64,000 nt of DNA from Adiantum capillus-veneris. Its lineage: Eukaryota > Streptophyta > Polypodiopsida > Polypodiales > Pteridaceae. The stretch is taken from contig CM043946.1 of NCBI GenBank assembly GCA_014529385.2, forward strand, positions 23,142,077 to 23,206,076, in the 5' to 3' direction. A program made the position numbers and the translations under genes. Below the pieces are notes generated by a model. It was given only the letters and a program-made list of their open reading frames with translations. It was not told the DNA's origin and made no database searches. How positions within the stretch are numbered: the stretch's first letter is position 1; each line of letters begins with the position of its first letter. Of the stretch, positions 8,750 through 20,063 are shown one piece after another.

Positions 8750-11700
8750 CAGCACGACATCGTCTAGCTTTTCCAAATCTGCATGTCTTTCTGACAATTC
8801 ATGTCCAGTCCCCTCAAGAGTTTGTGCTACCCTTAATGTCGGAAATAGAAATTCTATTGGCAGTATGGCATCAAGACCATAAACAAGGTTAAAGGGTGTA
8901 GCATTTAAAGCCGTTTTGAATGAAACTCGATAAGCCCATAGAGCGGCATGGAGATTCATTTCCCAGTCTGTCCTTCCTAAACTAACCACTTTGGTCAGTA
9001 CTGTGCTAAGAATTATATTCGTATGCTCAGCTTGTCCGCTTTCTTGTGGGGGTGATAGGGAGCTGATTTGTTATGGATAACCATAAACTCATTAAGCAAA
9101 TACTCTATTACCTCGTTGAGGAAATGAGTTCCCCGATCACTGACAATCTCTATTGGCAGTCCATACCTTACGAATACATACTCATATAAGAATGCAGCAG
9201 TGGTTCTGGCATCATTCTTTTGGGTTGCTTTAGCCTCGGCCCACTTGGTCAAATAGTCCGTAGCTACAATGATATATTGAGCTTGGGTCCTATAAGCAGG
9301 TGGCTGTATCGATCCAAAAAAATCTATACCCCATTTTGCGAAGGCTCTAGCCCCCATCATTGGTCTTAAGGGCATGCTGTCTACTCGTGTTGGCATTTTT
9401 GCTCGTTGATAAGTATCACACCTTCGAACATATTCTTTGGCATCTGCAAAAAGTGTTGGCCACCATATGCCTTCCATCAAGATTGCTCTTGCGGTGGTCT
9501 CACTAGAAAAGTGACCTCCAGCTAATCCAGCATGTGCTTGTTCTATAATCGGAATATACTCATTTTTATTTGCACAAAGATGCAAATGCTGATCTTTACC
9601 TCTCCGATACAATTGTTTTCCAATGAGAGCATAGTCTCTTGATTTCGTTTCAATTGCTCTTTGACGGCGTTTACTCTTATCCTTAGGAAATGTTCGGCTC
9701 GATAAGTAAGTAACCAGATAGTTACTCCACTTAGGAACAGGTGACATTTGAAACAATGTTACATGATGAATGGGTGGTTGTTTCTGACATTGAGGGCAAT
9801 ATTTTACAAAAGATCGAACATCTATTCTCATATTCAGCCAAAATACTCCAAGTCTTAAGATCCGCTGCATAGTTTGGTCTTCCGCAAAGTGAAGTCCTAC
9901 TATGGTAACATGTGCTTGACTTAGATATTGATCCTTTTCTTCAGGATTAATGCATAAAAGAAATATCCCGTTTCGATTTCTCTTATATAGCCTCCCAGCT
10001 AGTAATTGATACATAGCCGATTGCTCGATTAAATCAATTGTGATAGGAAGTGGTGAATCCACTTGAGCTATCGTCATTAATGACACAATTTTTTCCGACC
10101 ACCTAGGTATCATTTCCACGAAGAACAAATAGGCATCTGGTAGATCATCATCTACCCCTTTAGGTGATTCCCCTGAAACAATCCTTGACAAATGATCTGT
10201 TCGTTGATGTGTAGTGTCTTTTTTTACAACCACAGTGAAATCAAATTTGAGAAGAATGATGAACCATCTCACTATTCTCCCTGTGTTGCATGGTTTGTTG
10301 ACCAAATATAACAAAGCTTGGTGGTCCACAAAGAACACAAACTTGTTGGCCAATAGGTAATGTCTATACTTTTTAACGGCATAGATCATTCCTAGTCCTT
10401 CTCTTTCAGTGGTGGTGTAATTTTTTTCTGCCATATTTAATTGTCGGCTAGCATAAGAAATAGGAAAGTCAATTTTCCCATCTCTTGGTTGGGCTGGTGT
10501 ACAACCAAATGCAAAGTTTGAAGCATTTACATGTACGTGGAATACTTTATCCCAATCGGGTGCTTTCAATATTGGAGCTGAGGTGAGAGCTTGCTTAAGC
10601 TTCATAAAGGATTCTTCACATGCCTCGGTCCATTCAAAGTGCGTAATCAAGCTGTACATAGGTTTTGCAATTATAGCATACATGTAGATGAACCGTCGGT
10701 AGTATCCACAATGTCCCATGAAGGCTTGTACCCCTTTGACTGTTGTTGGTCTAGGCAAATCAGCAATCACTATATGTCCAAGGATTTTACCTTGTCGTCC
10801 CATGAATGTGCACTTTTCAGGGTTTAAGAAAATCCTGTAAAGTCTACATTTTTCGAATACCTTTTTGAGGTGTTCAAAATTATCAGCTCGGATTGACGAA
10901 TGTACGCATAAATCATCCATGTATACTTCCAAGAATTTTCAATTATACTCTTTGAAAGCATGGCTCATCAATCTCTGAAATGTGGCTGGAGCATTAGTTA
11001 ACCCAAATGGAATAACCCGATAGGCATATATACCCCATTTTGTTGCAAAAGCAGTTTTCTGTTGATCTTTTGGGTCAACCAAAAGTTGATTGTATCCCGA
11101 AAAGCCATCTAGGAAGCTGTAAGCTTCTTTTCTTGCCACTCGTTCTAAAACGTCCTCAGTTATCGGAAGAGGAAAGTTGTCTCTAATGGTAGCTGCATTC
11201 ACTTTTTTGAGATTAACGCACACCCGTAATTTCCCATTCTTCTTAGGTACTACCACAATTGGAGACACCCAATCAGTGTGTTCAATTTCGTAAATCAATT
11301 CGGCTTCCTTTAGTTTTTCAATCTCTTCTTTGATCTTTCTGGCAAATGTTTTGTTATAAGTGTATGGTCTCTGTCTACTTGGTTTCACATCATCTCTCAT
11401 GGGTATAGTATGTTGACAGATTTCTGGATCAACACCCTTGAGATCCTTGTAAGACCAAGCAAAGATATCCAGGTATTCCTTTAACAAGCTTAGCAAAAGC
11501 TTTTCTTCTTCTTCTGTTAGGTCATTTGCAATGTAAGTCGAACTAGGCTCTTCTCCTAGTTCAGCCAAGTCTACCCTTTTAGCGTTTTCAGGTCCTTCGT
11601 AAGACTCGCCTTGTTTCCGTAGCTCCCTAACAGGTTGTTCGATTATGATTTTTTGATCTTGGAGAGTATACTTTTTGTAATGGGATGGAACATGCATTGC

Positions 11701-11832
11701 ATCCTTACCATCCTCTTCCGTGGTTTCCATTTTGGTGATGTATATCTCCTTTAGATCTTTTTTCAACTCTTGATATTTCTTTTTCTGCTCGACTCTGGTC
11801 ATGAGTGGTTTTTTTATCCTGATGTTCTTCAT
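8750..11832 (-). pseudogene. gypsy pol: RT, RNase H, duplicated zinc module, integrase
   Basis: Polyprotein with RT (KLRVCVNLKKVN, TKWGIYAYRVIPFGLTNAP), interrupted by one TGA at 10939-10941 just before VYMDD. RNase H follows (HVHVNAS, TEREGLGMIYA, FVDHQAL; the usual first Asp is Asn). Two successive integrase H2C2 modules come next: about residues 305-383 of the 10932 frame (H341, H348, C379, C382) and 428-509 (H467, H474, C505, Y508). The integrase core (WGIDFFG, IVSDRGTHF) runs into a frameshift near 9020, and the third catalytic residue and end lie in the 8989-8747 frame (TALNATPFNLVYGL). It is cut at LEKLD by an LTR. The element is non-functional. Confidence 0.9.
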
Positions 11833-11977
11833 GAATACCCTTCCTTATTTTTCTCGATGTCTGAGACATTTTTGAGTCTCCGTTTGAAGGATATCTGCCA
11901 GCTATTTTGTCCTTGACACAATCATTGGCATGTATCTGCATCAGGAATTGTGTTTTACTGGAGACTGATGGCATAGG

Positions 11978-12870
11978 TCATGCTTTCACAATTTTAATCT
12001 CCCTCTTTCTTCTATACCATTTTTGTCTTCTTGATTTCTTGTTTGGAAAGTCAAAAAACTTTTCCTCCCTTCCCCTTAAGAGTAATTGAGCCCTTGTATG
12101 CTCTTTTTCTGATCTCGAATCTTCTGAGCTAGATGAGTGTTCATCTAACTCATCAGTTGTGTTGTAATAGGGGTCAAAAAAGACTTGTTGAGCTTTCATC
12201 AAGTCCTTTGTTTTCTCATCCTTGTTTTCAATGTTAAGGACTGACATCATTTGGATGGGAATTATGTCGTAGCCATACTCATTGCAAAATTGAGTAGGCA
12301 TAGAGGTATTCATGCATACATCCATTGTCGCTAAGATTTGAGTCCACTCGAATGGTTCGAATAAATGTTCTAGAAAGGGTTCTGGTATGTAAGCTTCGTC
12401 TGTACATTCCCTTTCTAGGATACATTCCTCTCGTCTCAAGCTTCCATTTTCTGAAGCTCCGCACATCCAAATAGGAGCGTCTTTGTTTAGCCAAGATAGG
12501 AATTTAGTTTCAGCCGAAGAGACTGAATCAAACTCTTGGATGGGTGTTTTCAAGACGTCTCTATAGGTGTGGTCTTTTATATTGACTCTTGTTATAGATC
12601 CCACCTACTTCAAGTACAGATAATCGTTTCCCCAATCTTGGATAAGCTGTACCTGTCGCATGAAAGGTCTTCCCAATATGATTTTATAGTTGAGTTTTTT
12701 CCCAAAGTCTACTATGGCAAAAGTGTGTTGATATTCAATTCCACAAGAGTTGACTATCACTTTTTCTAGTAGCCATAGTGGTCTTTCAATGTGTCCGCCA
12801 GCAACAGTAATTTCATTCGTGTTTGTCTAATGGGGGCTGGCTGTCCCAAGGATTCCCATACTGCTTTACT
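11978..12870 (-). pseudogene. gypsy protease second half and PR-RT linker
   Basis: This continues the frame of 13855-12869 after stops. About 50 codons on comes YKIILGRPFMRQ, the retropepsin ILGRP signature, then a TAG at ~12605 and a 208-codon hydrophilic linker toward RT. The interval holds four in-frame stops in total (two adjacent at ~12869-12874, then one in each part of the protease). The start of the protease, with DSGAS, lies in the preceding feature. Between 11977 and 11833 the frame changes once more before the RT ORF. Confidence 0.7.
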
Positions 12871-13855
12871 AGGCTATGGCTATGCTTGCTCCACTATCCA
12901 GTATTGCCATGGTTTCAATGTGATTATATCTCACTGAGAGAGTGGTGTTTCCTTCTTCCCCTTCATAATATTCTCCGACCTTGTTCATAGGAACTGATCG
13001 AATCTCTTTGTTTTCTGTTTCATTTTTTGAGTTTCTCCGATTCTTAGAGATTAACCGCGTTATACCCACCTTCTCCAAGGTTTTCTGTAAATCATTCCAT
13101 AAGTATGGTCTGAGTTTCAATAGTTCTCCCAGAGTAAGTGTGCATTGGATAGGTGTGGACATGATTGAATGAATGTTGTCTACTTCTAGGGTCTGTTTGG
13201 CTCTTTTTACTTGAGTGACCTTGCAAATGATAGACTCATCTTCATTATCTCCCAAGTAAGAAGGTAATATTTTTAATGCCATTGGTTTAGATATCCCTGA
13301 AGCCTCCAATCCGCAATCCCCGTACAAGGATTGTAAATCCATATTCATGTCAGATGGTAGGTTATCCAACCAGACTTCCTCTATAGGAGCCGAATTTAAA
13401 GTTAGGCTCCCATCATTGATCTCCCTTACCTTTTTCCATAAGTGTTCTGGCCAGTCTTCCTCTACGAATGGAATTCCGTCTAAGGCATCTTCACTATCTG
13501 GCACTATGAGCTCTGGTTCATTTGTTTCAAGGTGGGGTTTTGCCACCACATTGGATTTGGCTTTCATTTCTTCTACCGCAAGCTCTCCCGGTTTTGCAAT
13601 ACTTTCAAGCTTGGGTTTTTGTTTATCCAGCATTTCCTGCGTGATTCTTACCAAGTTTTGATAAGCTTCCAGCTTAGCTGCTTCCATGTCTGGAGATGGA
13701 TAGTTTTTCCATTTGTTTTCCATGTTTTGGCCTGCTTTAAGTCCTGCTTGGTAGGCTTCCAAGGTGGCATTGATAGGCTCAAAAATTTTATCAACCAGAA
13801 TGGATCCTCCAGATTTCACGGTTGTTTCCTTGAATTCATTGCCAGTTTCTTTCAA
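12869..13855 (-). pseudogene. gypsy gag-PR linker and protease active site
   Basis: A 328-codon frame rich in Lys/Glu with no fold I can name over most of its length. It ends in HIETMAILDSGASIAIA, the retropepsin active-site loop (DSG). It lies between the zinc-knuckle gag ORF and the rest of the protease. The N-terminal ~80 residues are helix-prone (LEAYQAGLKAGQNMENKWKN). Confidence 0.7.
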
Positions 13856-13970
13856 CTTGTCTTGTGCTAGAATTTTTACTTTCTCTTCATTTTCAACCCG
13901 TTGTTGTTTTTCTCATTTCATATCTTTTGCTTCTGCTCCTTTTGATTCTTTGAGAAGAAACTTTCATGTT

Positions 13971-14632
13971 CTATGAATCATCAGAGGAACTGTGTTTCTT
14001 TTTCTTTGCCTGGGCTCTAGTGATTACCTTGATTGAAAAAATCGGTTCGCTCTCTGATGAGCTACTATGCATCACTTGGACTACGTTGACTACAGTTTTT
14101 CCCTTGTTCAAAGGATTCTTAGGACAATCTTTCGGAAAGCGCCCTTCCTTTTTGCAACATTGTATGCAATAAGCTTCAATTGGTTTGAGGTTTTTGTCAG
14201 GATCTGGACATTCGTTCTTCCAATGGTCATCAACACCACAGTTATGACAGTTTCCTGTTCTGGGCTTCATCATGGGTCTTCCCATGGGAGGTTTGACACC
14301 TTGATTAGCTACATAATACATTGGTGCGAGCTCTGGTGGAGCATAAGTCATGGTTTCCTCCATTGGTGGTGGGTGTGGACTATACCAATCTCCCTCTACC
14401 AGTACTGTAGATGGACTAGGCTCTGCATAGGGTGTAACATGTAGTAATGCTTGTTCATCTATGACTCCTTTTGAGTGCAAGTACTTTACATGCACCGCAT
14501 TATGTCCTGGATAAGGAGGTTGTTGTCCGAACACAGGTTGAGGTCTCTCCATACCCATTGGTGGTCTTTGAACTTGAGCCATATTAGGCTGATATCTGTA
14601 CATGGGTTATCCCTGGGGCCTCATGGGTACGT
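13971..14632 (-). pseudogene. gypsy gag C-terminus with two zinc knuckles
   Basis: A proline-rich segment (QPPYPGHN, HPPPMEE) is followed by CHNCGVDDHWKNEC and a second, degenerate knuckle CIQCCKKEGRFPKDC. It ends in a basic tail with a serine-rich KKHSSSDDS. This is nucleocapsid. One TAA near 14606-14608 separates it from the upstream codons. The capsid domain normally found N-terminal to the knuckles is missing: the 3.7-kb element at 14633-18365 begins here, and the sequence beyond it (18366-18714) does not look like capsid. Confidence 0.8.
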
Positions 14633-14909
14633 TGGTACAACCAAATTTTGTCGACGGTAGAAATGGGCACAAGTGGGGCTATGTGGTTGAGCAGATGAAG
14701 GCCCCGGTGATAATGAAGCTATGATGTGCCACTGTGGTTAGGTGGATTGGGAAATTTATGCATATGATGGTTTTTTTGGCCAAGGGTGTGCTGTCAGACA
14801 CCAAACTGGGTGATGGCCTTATATGCCCAAAGTGGTGGTTTTGTATGCCAAGGTGTGGTGCTCGATGGGCTTTTCGAGCAGGTCTAGACGGCTCGACAAT
14901 CGGAGTTGT
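14633..14909 (+). repeat. 5' LTR of the gag-only element
   Basis: A 277-bp direct repeat of 18089-18365. It has no obvious TATA box close to its end. The bases after it (ggtgatcgatttgcgc) would be the primer-binding region, but I cannot match them to a tRNA with confidence. Confidence 0.75.
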
Positions 14910-15689
14910 GGTGATCGATTTGCGCTAGGTGGGAAATTGACGATGATTGTCGGCAAGGTAGCACCAGGTGATTTTCTTGGTCTTTGTCGCCCCGGTTTGC
15001 GGCCTCAGCAAGGTTAAAGTATGGTGTAGGTTGGCAAGTTCGGACTCCGGGTTGATGACCTTCGGTATCTTTTTGCAGCTCGAGAATCAGTGCACAAAGC
15101 ACCGGCAATGTGGGGAATGAGGATTTAAAAAGACCCCTTGGTTATTGGTTATAAAGGTTAAAATATAAAGGGAGTGGGGCTCCAAAGTTAAAGTTAAAGA
15201 GGGCAAGGAAATAGAAGAAGCTCAAGTGAGTTCACAGCTGTCGCTGATGTGAAATCCTCTTTGGAAAATTTGAAGGCTTGATCTTAAAGAGTTAAAAAAA
15301 AAAGATCATATCTTTTAACCAAAGGAAGAAAGGGAGCAACAACGGCGCCGTCGTTGCCCTTTTTGGAAAAGGAAGAGGCATAGGAAAAAAAGAAAAAGGA
15401 GGAGTGGAGGGAAGTTTTTTTAGGTTTTTTCGGTGCTCGCTTGTTTGAAGGCGAAGAGGAGCTCACGAGGAGCAAGAAGCCATGAAAGCTTGGTGTCGGA
15501 CTTGAGCAGGGCTTGTCCCTTTCTATTTGATGAACACTGATGAGTGGCAGTGGTCTTGTATAAACCTTTTTATGCGAGTAAAGAAGGAGTCCCCCCACAT
15601 GAGCAATTGCATCGTGCTTTTCCCTTCCCCCCTTTCTTCTCTGCTCTATTGAGAGTGTGTGCGGTAGTGTGCCCCGCGACATAACATCT

Positions 15690-15692
<3 letters not shown>

Positions 15693-15745
<53 letters not shown>
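15693..15745 (+). repeat. (GA)n microsatellite
   Basis: An uninterrupted GA run in the leader of the gag-only element, about 280 bp upstream of its ORF. Confidence 0.95.
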
Positions 15746-15750
<5 letters not shown>

Positions 15751-16029
15751 GGTTTACAAGACACGGCGATTGTCATCATTATGTGGGTGCGGGTTGTGTG
15801 ATGGCCGTGTGAGTTTGTGTGCGTCTATGTGAGCGCATGTGCGCGTGCGGTTTAGTGAGAAGTGCGAGTCGAAGGTGCTTGCCAAGTGGATTGAGGTGCT
15901 GTGTGTGCCCTGTGCTATAGAGGCAGCCGTGTTAACACGCTGGGTGTGTCCTCCCATTCCCCCTCTCCATCTTTTGGTGCCCCCACAGAGGAGCGCACTG
16001 ATAGCTCTTCGGTGATGTGATTGGAAGCA

Positions 16030-17884
16030 AGGATGTGGCAAAGCACTGGCCCGATCTTTAGTGGAAGCGAGGATGCGGACAACTGGCTGGAGGATTTTGA
16101 TTTGTTCCTGCTATCATTGGAGATGATAGGTGATGATGACAAGGTGCGTACGGTGCCCTTAGTGCTGCGAGGAAAAGCTAAGGCTTGGTTTGATGGTCTG
16201 CAGGCAGACAAACAGATTTGGACAAGTTTTAAGGAGCGATTTTCTGCTGCAGTTTTGCAAGGTCGTGTCGATCAATGAAGTGGAAGCGCAGATTAAAGGC
16301 CTGCGGCAAGATATAAGTGCCAATTTTGAGGTTTTTGTGGCTGAGTTTGAAGCTCGCCGGAGGCAGTTGGTGGCAGTTACGCATGTGGTTAACGACGACT
16401 GCTTCAAGTTGGAAAAGTTTCTTGTGTGTCTACATCCGGTGGTTCGAGAAAAGGTTGATGATGAAGAGCCTAAGTGATACGGTGAGGCAGTCCAGGTTGC
16501 CAGGGTCAAGAGCCACAAAGTGAAGAGGAAAATGGAGCTTGGCTTGCTAAAGGCGACAGATTGTGCGCTTGTTGAGGCAGCAGGGTGTTCTTTGAGCCCG
16601 CCGAGGATGGTGCCAATGATGCAAAGTATGCAGCCTGTTGAGGTAAGGCCAATGGTGAATTTTTCTTGTTCGGAGGTGCATGTTTGCAGGATGCTAGTGC
16701 CAATGGTGGATGTGCTTGCCAACGAGGACAAGCCATGTGTTCAAGAGAGTCTGTGTGCAGCGAAGATGGTAGATGCCAAGTGTCAAGTGAAGCTTGAAGA
16801 GACAGTAGAGCCTGTTCTTGTGGAGTCTTTGGTCGAGAAGATGGCAGGTTATGGCCAGGTTGTAGGTACCAAGAGCTTGGATTTGGAAGATGAGAGTGTG
16901 CAGAGCCAAGTTGGTAGTAGCCAAGCTTTTTTGGAGCTGCTAAAGGATGTGAATACAGGTGCCGAGTCGGCCTATGGCAGTGATAGTGATGGGAGTCTGA
17001 GCTCGAGTTTGTGGGATACAGGTGAAGAGGACAAGTCCACATCCTATGGCAAAGAGACGGACTCTAGTGAGCCTGAGATGGTACAGGTAGAGCTGCCTAG
17101 TTTGGTATATAAAGATGTGATGGTTGCCAATGTGGCTGAAGTGCAGGTGGAAGTGCCCAAGCTTGGGGTTGAGGATATGCATGCAAAGGTTTTGTGCGGC
17201 ACCATGCTTATGGTGATGTTGGTTAAAGTGGCCATGCAGTGTGTTTTGATAGTGAGGCAGGTATTGAACTTGGCCAAAGAGAAAGTTGCCATGGAGGTGG
17301 AAAGTGAACGGGTTAAAGAGGATGGTTTGCAAGAGGCATTGGTGGAGCCATGTGGCTCTCTTGGTTTGGATGAGCATGAGGATACGGTGTTTGAGGATGC
17401 CATAGGCATGGACTGCGATGGTATGATGCCGTTAGAGAGGCCTTTGGGTGATGAACATGTGCATTTGGGCTTGGGTGAAGAGAAAGAACAGGCTATGGGT
17501 GTTGTGAAGCCGTCAAGGGAGATGTGCCATTGGGTCGTGAAGACTATGCTTGTGAGTACAGCAGTGCAGTGGGCATGCCGCCAGTTGCAGGAGTCTGTGG
17601 AGGAGTCCTCCACTTTACATGGTTGGGTGGGAGGGTCAGGTTTGTCCGTTGATGTTGGTTTGTCCATCGATGCTGGTATGTCTGTTGGTGTGGCTGTTGG
17701 GAAAAGTGGTGAGTATGAGAGTTCTCTTTTGAGTGCTTGGATGCCACTGGCTACGTGGAGCAGTGAGGCTATGTTGTGTGCACTTTGGGTGCACTATTGT
17801 GTCTGTGTTGGGGTGCAACACTACAGGGAATTGCTACTTGTGGATGGACAAGACCAGTACCATGTGTTTGACCCTGGTGGATGA
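16030..17884 (+). pseudogene. gag-derived ORF with long acidic extension
   Basis: The true ATG is at 16030 (MWQSTGPIFSG). The first ~85 residues are a retrotransposon gag domain: SGSEDADNWLEDFDLFL, LVLRGKAKAWFDGL and WTSFKERFSAAV. The frame shifts near 16255 into INEVEAQIKGLRQD and FVAEFEARRRQL, the rest of the gag core. There is a TGA at 16475-16477, and then a 454-codon acidic extension runs to 17884. This extension has no zinc knuckle or protease motif. It contains a hydrophobic stretch (LCGTMLMVMLVKVAMQCVLI), perhaps a membrane or buried helix, and ends DQYHVFDPGG. I do not recognise the extension. With one frameshift and one stop, this copy is probably inactive. Confidence 0.7.
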
Positions 17885-18088
17885 TAGTAGGTAAAGTAGG
17901 GGGTAGGGCAACCCGCCTAAAGGAAGGCCATCAACAAGAGCTATGTATATAGTGTACATACAGGTTGTGGTATTCTTTTTGTGGTTAGTTTGGTGGTTTT
18001 CTCAGTGTTGGTGCGGTTATGCCGTTTTGGTGTGCAATGAGTATGCTTTTGGTTGAGCATAAATGCTCAACGAGGGGGTGGGCAATGA

Positions 18089-18365
18089 TGGTACAACCAA
18101 ATGTTGTCGACGGTAGAAATGGGCACAAGCGGGGCTATGTGGTCGAGCAGATGCAGGCCCAGGTGATAATGTAGCTGTGATGTGCCACTATGATAGGGTG
18201 GATCGGGAAATGTATGCATATGATGGTCTTTTTGGCCAAGGGTGTGCTGTCAGATGCCAAACTGGGTGATGGCCTTATATGCCCAAAGTGGTGGTTTTGT
18301 ATGCCAAGGTGTGGTGCTCGATGGGCTTTCCAAGCAGGTCTAGATGACTCGACAATCGGAGTTGT
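18089..18365 (+). repeat. 3' LTR of the gag-only element
   Basis: A 277-bp direct repeat of 14633-14909, preceded by a purine-rich tract at 18071-18085. It ends at the same GGAGTTGT as the left copy. Confidence 0.75.
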
Positions 18366-18714
18366 CCATGTACATTTTTCCTTGTTTGTTTGTCCTAACC
18401 TCTTCTTTGAACTCAATACCATGATAATCAATGCGAATAGCATACTCTTCGTTAGGATCCAAGTAAACCTGGGCTCCATGAAGATTAGTCTTGTAAAAAG
18501 AGAGTATATGCTTATAGCGCATTATCGTTTCGGTTTTCGAGTGAGTCGAGTAAGAAGAAATTTCGGATGTTGAATCTGAAAAAGTGTCCGAGACTTCTTC
18601 AGGAATTGTGTGCAAGGAGTTGCCTTGATTTACGCTTTCTTCAGTGGATACTCTATTGGTGTTTTCTCCGAATAGGCCTTGATTTCCTATTACACGACCG
18701 AATCTAAGGTTCAT
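18366..18714 (-). pseudogene. N-terminal ORF segment of the minus-strand gypsy element
   Basis: About 115 codons starting MNLRFGRVIGNQGLFG, with a serine/threonine/glutamate-rich stretch (EEVSDTFSDSTSEISS) and then YLDPNEEYAIRIDYHGIEF. It is interrupted at its 3' side by the gag-only element. It lies 405 bp downstream of palindrome array A2 and directly upstream of the gag knuckles in the same orientation, so it is most likely the start of gag. I recognise no domain. Confidence 0.45.
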
Positions 18715-19860
18715 ATAGACTTATGAAGCCCTGGATAGAGTACTCACCTTAGATTGACTTGTCGCCAATTTCCACTTGATTCAATTGCAACTTTTTGTCA
18801 AGCCACTGATTCCTCGTCTGCAACCTGATTCCTGTACAAAATTAATCAAATTGGCTATTTTTCTATAAGGACAGTAGAGCTCTTGAGAACTCCAGTGATT
18901 GGTCTCTATATTTCACTTCAACTCGTGCTATGGAAGTCAAAATTTTGACTCTCAGATTCAACTTAGCAAAATCAAAGGTCTAATTTGCAACCTGTAACTG
19001 AGTGTATCTGCACCAATTTTGATCCGATTGAACCCAAAATTGCCCTATGGCTTTATATTTTGCTGGTCTAACACTGTATAAGCCCAAAAGTGAAAATTGA
19101 AGTCTTTGGATAACAGAAGTAAATAATCGCGATTATTTACTTTTGTCACTTTTTTGCACTTTTTGGATTGGTTTGGCAAGTATACAACTTGTAAAAGCCC
19201 TTGGGCAAGTTTCAACAAGTTTGGAAAAAATTTGATCAAGTTTACCCACTGTTCCGTGTTCGCAGACTCTGATTTCGAGAACCTTGCTTAAGTCTCACTT
19301 TGTGGTCCAAATTTCACCAAAATTGATTTGTGGGGTCTACTTGATGTGCTTGACCTTGTGGTATACTCAAATTTGCAAAATCACCAAGTTTTGAAGCAGA
19401 TATAAATAATTGGGATTATTTACTCCTGACTATTTCTTGCAAATTTTTGTCCCAACTTTGACACAGATCTATTAAGCACCGTATGTTAAAATCACTAGCC
19501 AATTTTCATCAAGTTTGGACAATTTTTGGTCAAATGGTCATCAATTATCTGTCCGCAGACTAACTTTACAATTTTTGTCACAGTTTTCACTCCAGTGATC
19601 CAAATATTACCAAATTTGGTTTGTGGGCTTATTAGAACATGGTAAAGCTAGTGGTATGCCAACTTGGTCAAAAAAGTTAAAAAACAGGGCATATGTAAAT
19701 AATCGCGATTATTTACTTTTGCCAAAATTTTGCAAGTTTTTGGTCAACTGAGCATATACACATGTTTAGCACATCAATATAAGTCTAACTACGTTACGTA
19801 GGAAAATACGTGGAAAGACTCAATAAATAGGAAAATATTTTAAAAACTTTCACGAATCTA
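18715..19860 (-). other. Leader of the minus-strand gypsy element
   Basis: An untranslated-looking stretch between the putative gag start and the unrelated sequence beyond 19860. It holds palindrome array A2 and repeated text motifs such as 'tttggtcaa' and 'caagttt'. No LTR or primer-binding site can be seen at its upstream end, so the element is truncated there. Confidence 0.5.
19119..19716. repeat. Palindrome array A2
   Basis: The same 20-bp palindrome as array A1 occurs at 19120-19139 and 19696-19715, each with an extra matching G/C base pair outside. A degenerate middle copy (TAAATAATTGGGATTATTTA) lies at 19403-19422. Spacings are 283 and 293 bp. Spacer text is recognisably homologous to A1 in the same orientation: 'acatgttt' at about the same distance after the last copy, then 'taagtcta' against 'caagtcct'. 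Palindromes are intact while the spacers have drifted. Confidence 0.9.
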
Positions 19861-20063
19861 GGATTGTGGCATCGTAACTTCTTTTCTTTTACCGAGGTGT
19901 TAGGTGCATGTGTGGTCCCACTGCTGATATTCTCTTATGGTCATTAACGTACTGGAGGATGGCCATTAAGCCCGCACAAGATATTGGAATTGTAAAACAC
20001 TTTCCCTCCATTAGGATGCTTTCAAAGTGAATCTCCCTCCACTAAAGATTTTCTCTCAGAGCT

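Larger units (their letters stand above)
14633..18365 (+). mobile_element. Non-autonomous LTR element with gag only (TR-GAG-like)
   Basis: Two direct repeats of 277 bp each (14633-14909 and 18089-18365) start TGGTACAACC and end GGAGTTGT. They flank about 3.2 kb with a gag-type ORF and no protease, RT or integrase. The repeats differ at roughly 7% of positions by eye. A purine-rich tract, cgagggggtgggcaa, sits at 18071-18085 just before the right repeat. The element must be mobilised by a partner's enzymes. It lies inside the gag of the minus-strand gypsy element. I could not find a clear target-site duplication: left flank tacgt, right flank ccatg. Confidence 0.75.

Noticed and set aside
6484-8989. 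Joining the integrase end at 6484-6850 to the pol ending at 8750
   Set aside because: The sequence upstream of 6777 (YGLTP...LSWQDRKFLDNEQ) is an alternative version of the segment already present at 8989-8747, so they come from two different copies.
14884-15108. Short minus-strand ORF in the gag-only element leader
   Set aside because: No domain; opposite to the element's coding strand and partly in the LTR.
16159-17821. Several minus-strand ORFs of 60-207 codons opposite the gag-derived ORF
   Set aside because: Shadows of the open plus-strand frame; composition is low-complexity (Thr/Ser/His-rich).
14633-18365. Target-site duplication for the gag-only element
   Set aside because: Flanks tacgt and ccatg do not match; deletion or recombination is possible, so none is claimed.
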